In this document: positions 4,852-5,656 of the stretch, piece by piece
Layout: every line of letters starts with the position of its first letter
How positions within the stretch are numbered: the first letter of the stretch is position 1
DNA from: Candidatus Nitrosopumilus sp.
Lineage (GTDB): Archaea; Thermoproteota; Nitrososphaeria; Nitrososphaerales; Nitrosopumilaceae
Assembly (NCBI GenBank): GCA_013203245.1
Contig: JABMOR010000125.1
Span: forward strand, 1-5,656
DNA length: 5,656 nt
Reading direction: 5' to 3'
Made by a program: the position numbers and the translations under genes
The notes under the pieces: model-generated
Database searches by the model: none
What the model was told of the DNA's origin: nothing
The model's input: only the letters and a program-made list of their open reading frames with translations

Positions 4852-5656
4852 ATGTCAGACATTAACGATCTTCGAAACAAAATGGACGAGGTGACTCTAA
4901 AAATGATAGAGTTGTTAAAAACTAGAACAGACATTGCGCGAGAAATTGGTGAAGTCAAAAAAAATATCGGAAAAGGAGTAACAGATGAAGCAAGAGAAGA
5001 CAGTTTACGTGGAAAAGTAATTTCATTATGTAACAGTATTGGTTTAGATGAAACAATTGCTACAAAATTTTTAAATTTTCTTTTAAATGAATCAGTAAAG
5101 GTACAATCTACCAACAAACAAACACATCTTTCAATTTTCTCAAAAGCAAAATTACTTGAATCGCAAGGGAAAAAAATTATACATATGGAAGTAGGGGAGC
5201 CGGATTTTTTACCTCCAAAGATCGTAAAAGATGCACTGGAAGAGGTTTACGATAAGGGATTTATAAAATACGGTCAAGCAAAAGGAATGCCAGTGTTTAG
5301 AGAAGCACTTGCAAAATATGCATCAAAAAAATTCAACGCAGATATTCACCAAGATAACATCATTGTAAGTCCTGGTGCGAGATTTTCAATTTTTACCGCA
5401 ATTACAACTCTTTTGAATCCAGGCGATGAAATGATTGTGATTGAGCCAGCATGGCCCGCATACAAAGACTGTGCACTGCATTCCGGAATCAAAGTTAGAA
5501 CCATCAATACGACTTTTGAAGACAGGTGGGAGCCATCATTAGAACAAATCAAAAACACAGTCAATTCAAATACAAAAATGATTGTTCTAAACTACCCAAA
5601 CAACCCCACAGGAAAAATTCTAAGTGAAAAATTACAAGATAGCATAATCGAATTAG
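4852..5656 (+). CDS. Chorismate mutase (AroQ) fused to class I PLP aminotransferase, 3' end missing
   Basis: One open frame of 268 codons runs off the right edge. Residues 1-88 form an AroQ-type helical chorismate mutase (chorismate to prephenate). Aligned without gaps to the E. coli P-protein domain, all eight active-site positions are kept: Arg8, Arg25, Lys36, Asp45, Arg48, Glu49, Ser81, Gln85 (E. coli Arg11, Arg28, Lys39, Asp48, Arg51, Glu52, Ser84, Gln88). From about residue 91 an aspartate-aminotransferase fold begins: GEPDF (115-119), KYGQAKG (139-145), SPGARFSIF (173-181), a Trp in PAWPAY (201), and NYPNNPTG (247-254). The PLP lysine and the substrate-binding C-terminal Arg lie beyond the window. 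The aminotransferase probably aminates prephenate to arogenate, or phenylpyruvate/4-hydroxyphenylpyruvate; substrate is inference. The start must be 4852, since the ATG at 4882 would remove Arg8. No Shine-Dalgarno is seen; it is likely coupled to aroC. Confidence 0.92.
   Translation, partial: MSDINDLRNKMDEVTLKMIELLKTRTDIAREIGEVKKNIGKGVTDEAREDSLRGKVISLCNSIGLDETIATKFLNFLLNESVKVQSTNKQTHLSIFSKAKLLESQGKKIIHMEVGEPDFLPPKIVKDALEEVYDKGFIKYGQAKGMPVFREALAKYASKKFNADIHQDNIIVSPGARFSIFTAITTLLNPGDEMIVIEPAWPAYKDCALHSGIKVRTINTTFEDRWEPSLEQIKNTVNSNTKMIVLNYPNNPTGKILSEKLQDSIIEL

Noticed and set aside
4842..5117. 91-codon minus-strand frame opposite the chorismate mutase domain
   Set aside because: The plus strand encodes a complete AroQ active site here, so the antisense frame is incidental.
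5346..5564. 72-codon minus-strand frame opposite the aminotransferase domain
   Set aside because: Shadow of a conserved PLP-enzyme region.

Overview
The window is a compact, plus-strand shikimate-pathway gene cluster. The organism is most likely an AT-rich archaeon of the Nitrosopumilus type (Thaumarchaeota/Nitrososphaerota). This rests on very low GC, a GHMP-family shikimate kinase (the archaeal replacement for bacterial AroK/AroL), an archaeal-style run of aro genes with overlapping ends, and TATA-like boxes about 24-30 bp upstream of start codons that lack Shine-Dalgarno sequences. The lineage call is inference from content and style; no marker gene is present.

Layout: 1-437 is the 3' part of aroD (type I 3-dehydroquinate dehydratase), cut by the left edge. 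A 50-bp spacer holds a candidate promoter. 488-3421 is a tight block of aroE (shikimate dehydrogenase), the GHMP shikimate kinase (1-nt overlap, strong AGGAGG) and aroA (EPSP synthase, 11-nt overlap). 3422-3749 is the only long non-coding stretch. It contains T/A tracts just after aroA, then an 84-bp GC-rich segment able to form a long hairpin (candidate structured RNA), then about 180 bp of extremely AT-rich DNA ending in a well-placed TATA box. 3750-4847 is aroC (chorismate synthase). Four bases later begins a fusion of an AroQ-type chorismate mutase to a class I PLP aminotransferase, cut by the right edge.

Together the genes run 3-dehydroquinate -> 3-dehydroshikimate -> shikimate -> shikimate 3-phosphate -> EPSP -> chorismate -> prephenate, and the fused aminotransferase is placed to aminate prephenate or a later phenylpyruvate-type intermediate toward Phe/Tyr. 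The first two steps of the archaeal route are not visible here and may lie upstream.

All catalytic residues I could check are present in aroE, aroA, aroC and the mutase domain. The enzymes are ordinary. The parts that deserve a second look are the hairpin-forming GC island between aroA and aroC, the mutase-aminotransferase fusion, and the promoter arrangement.
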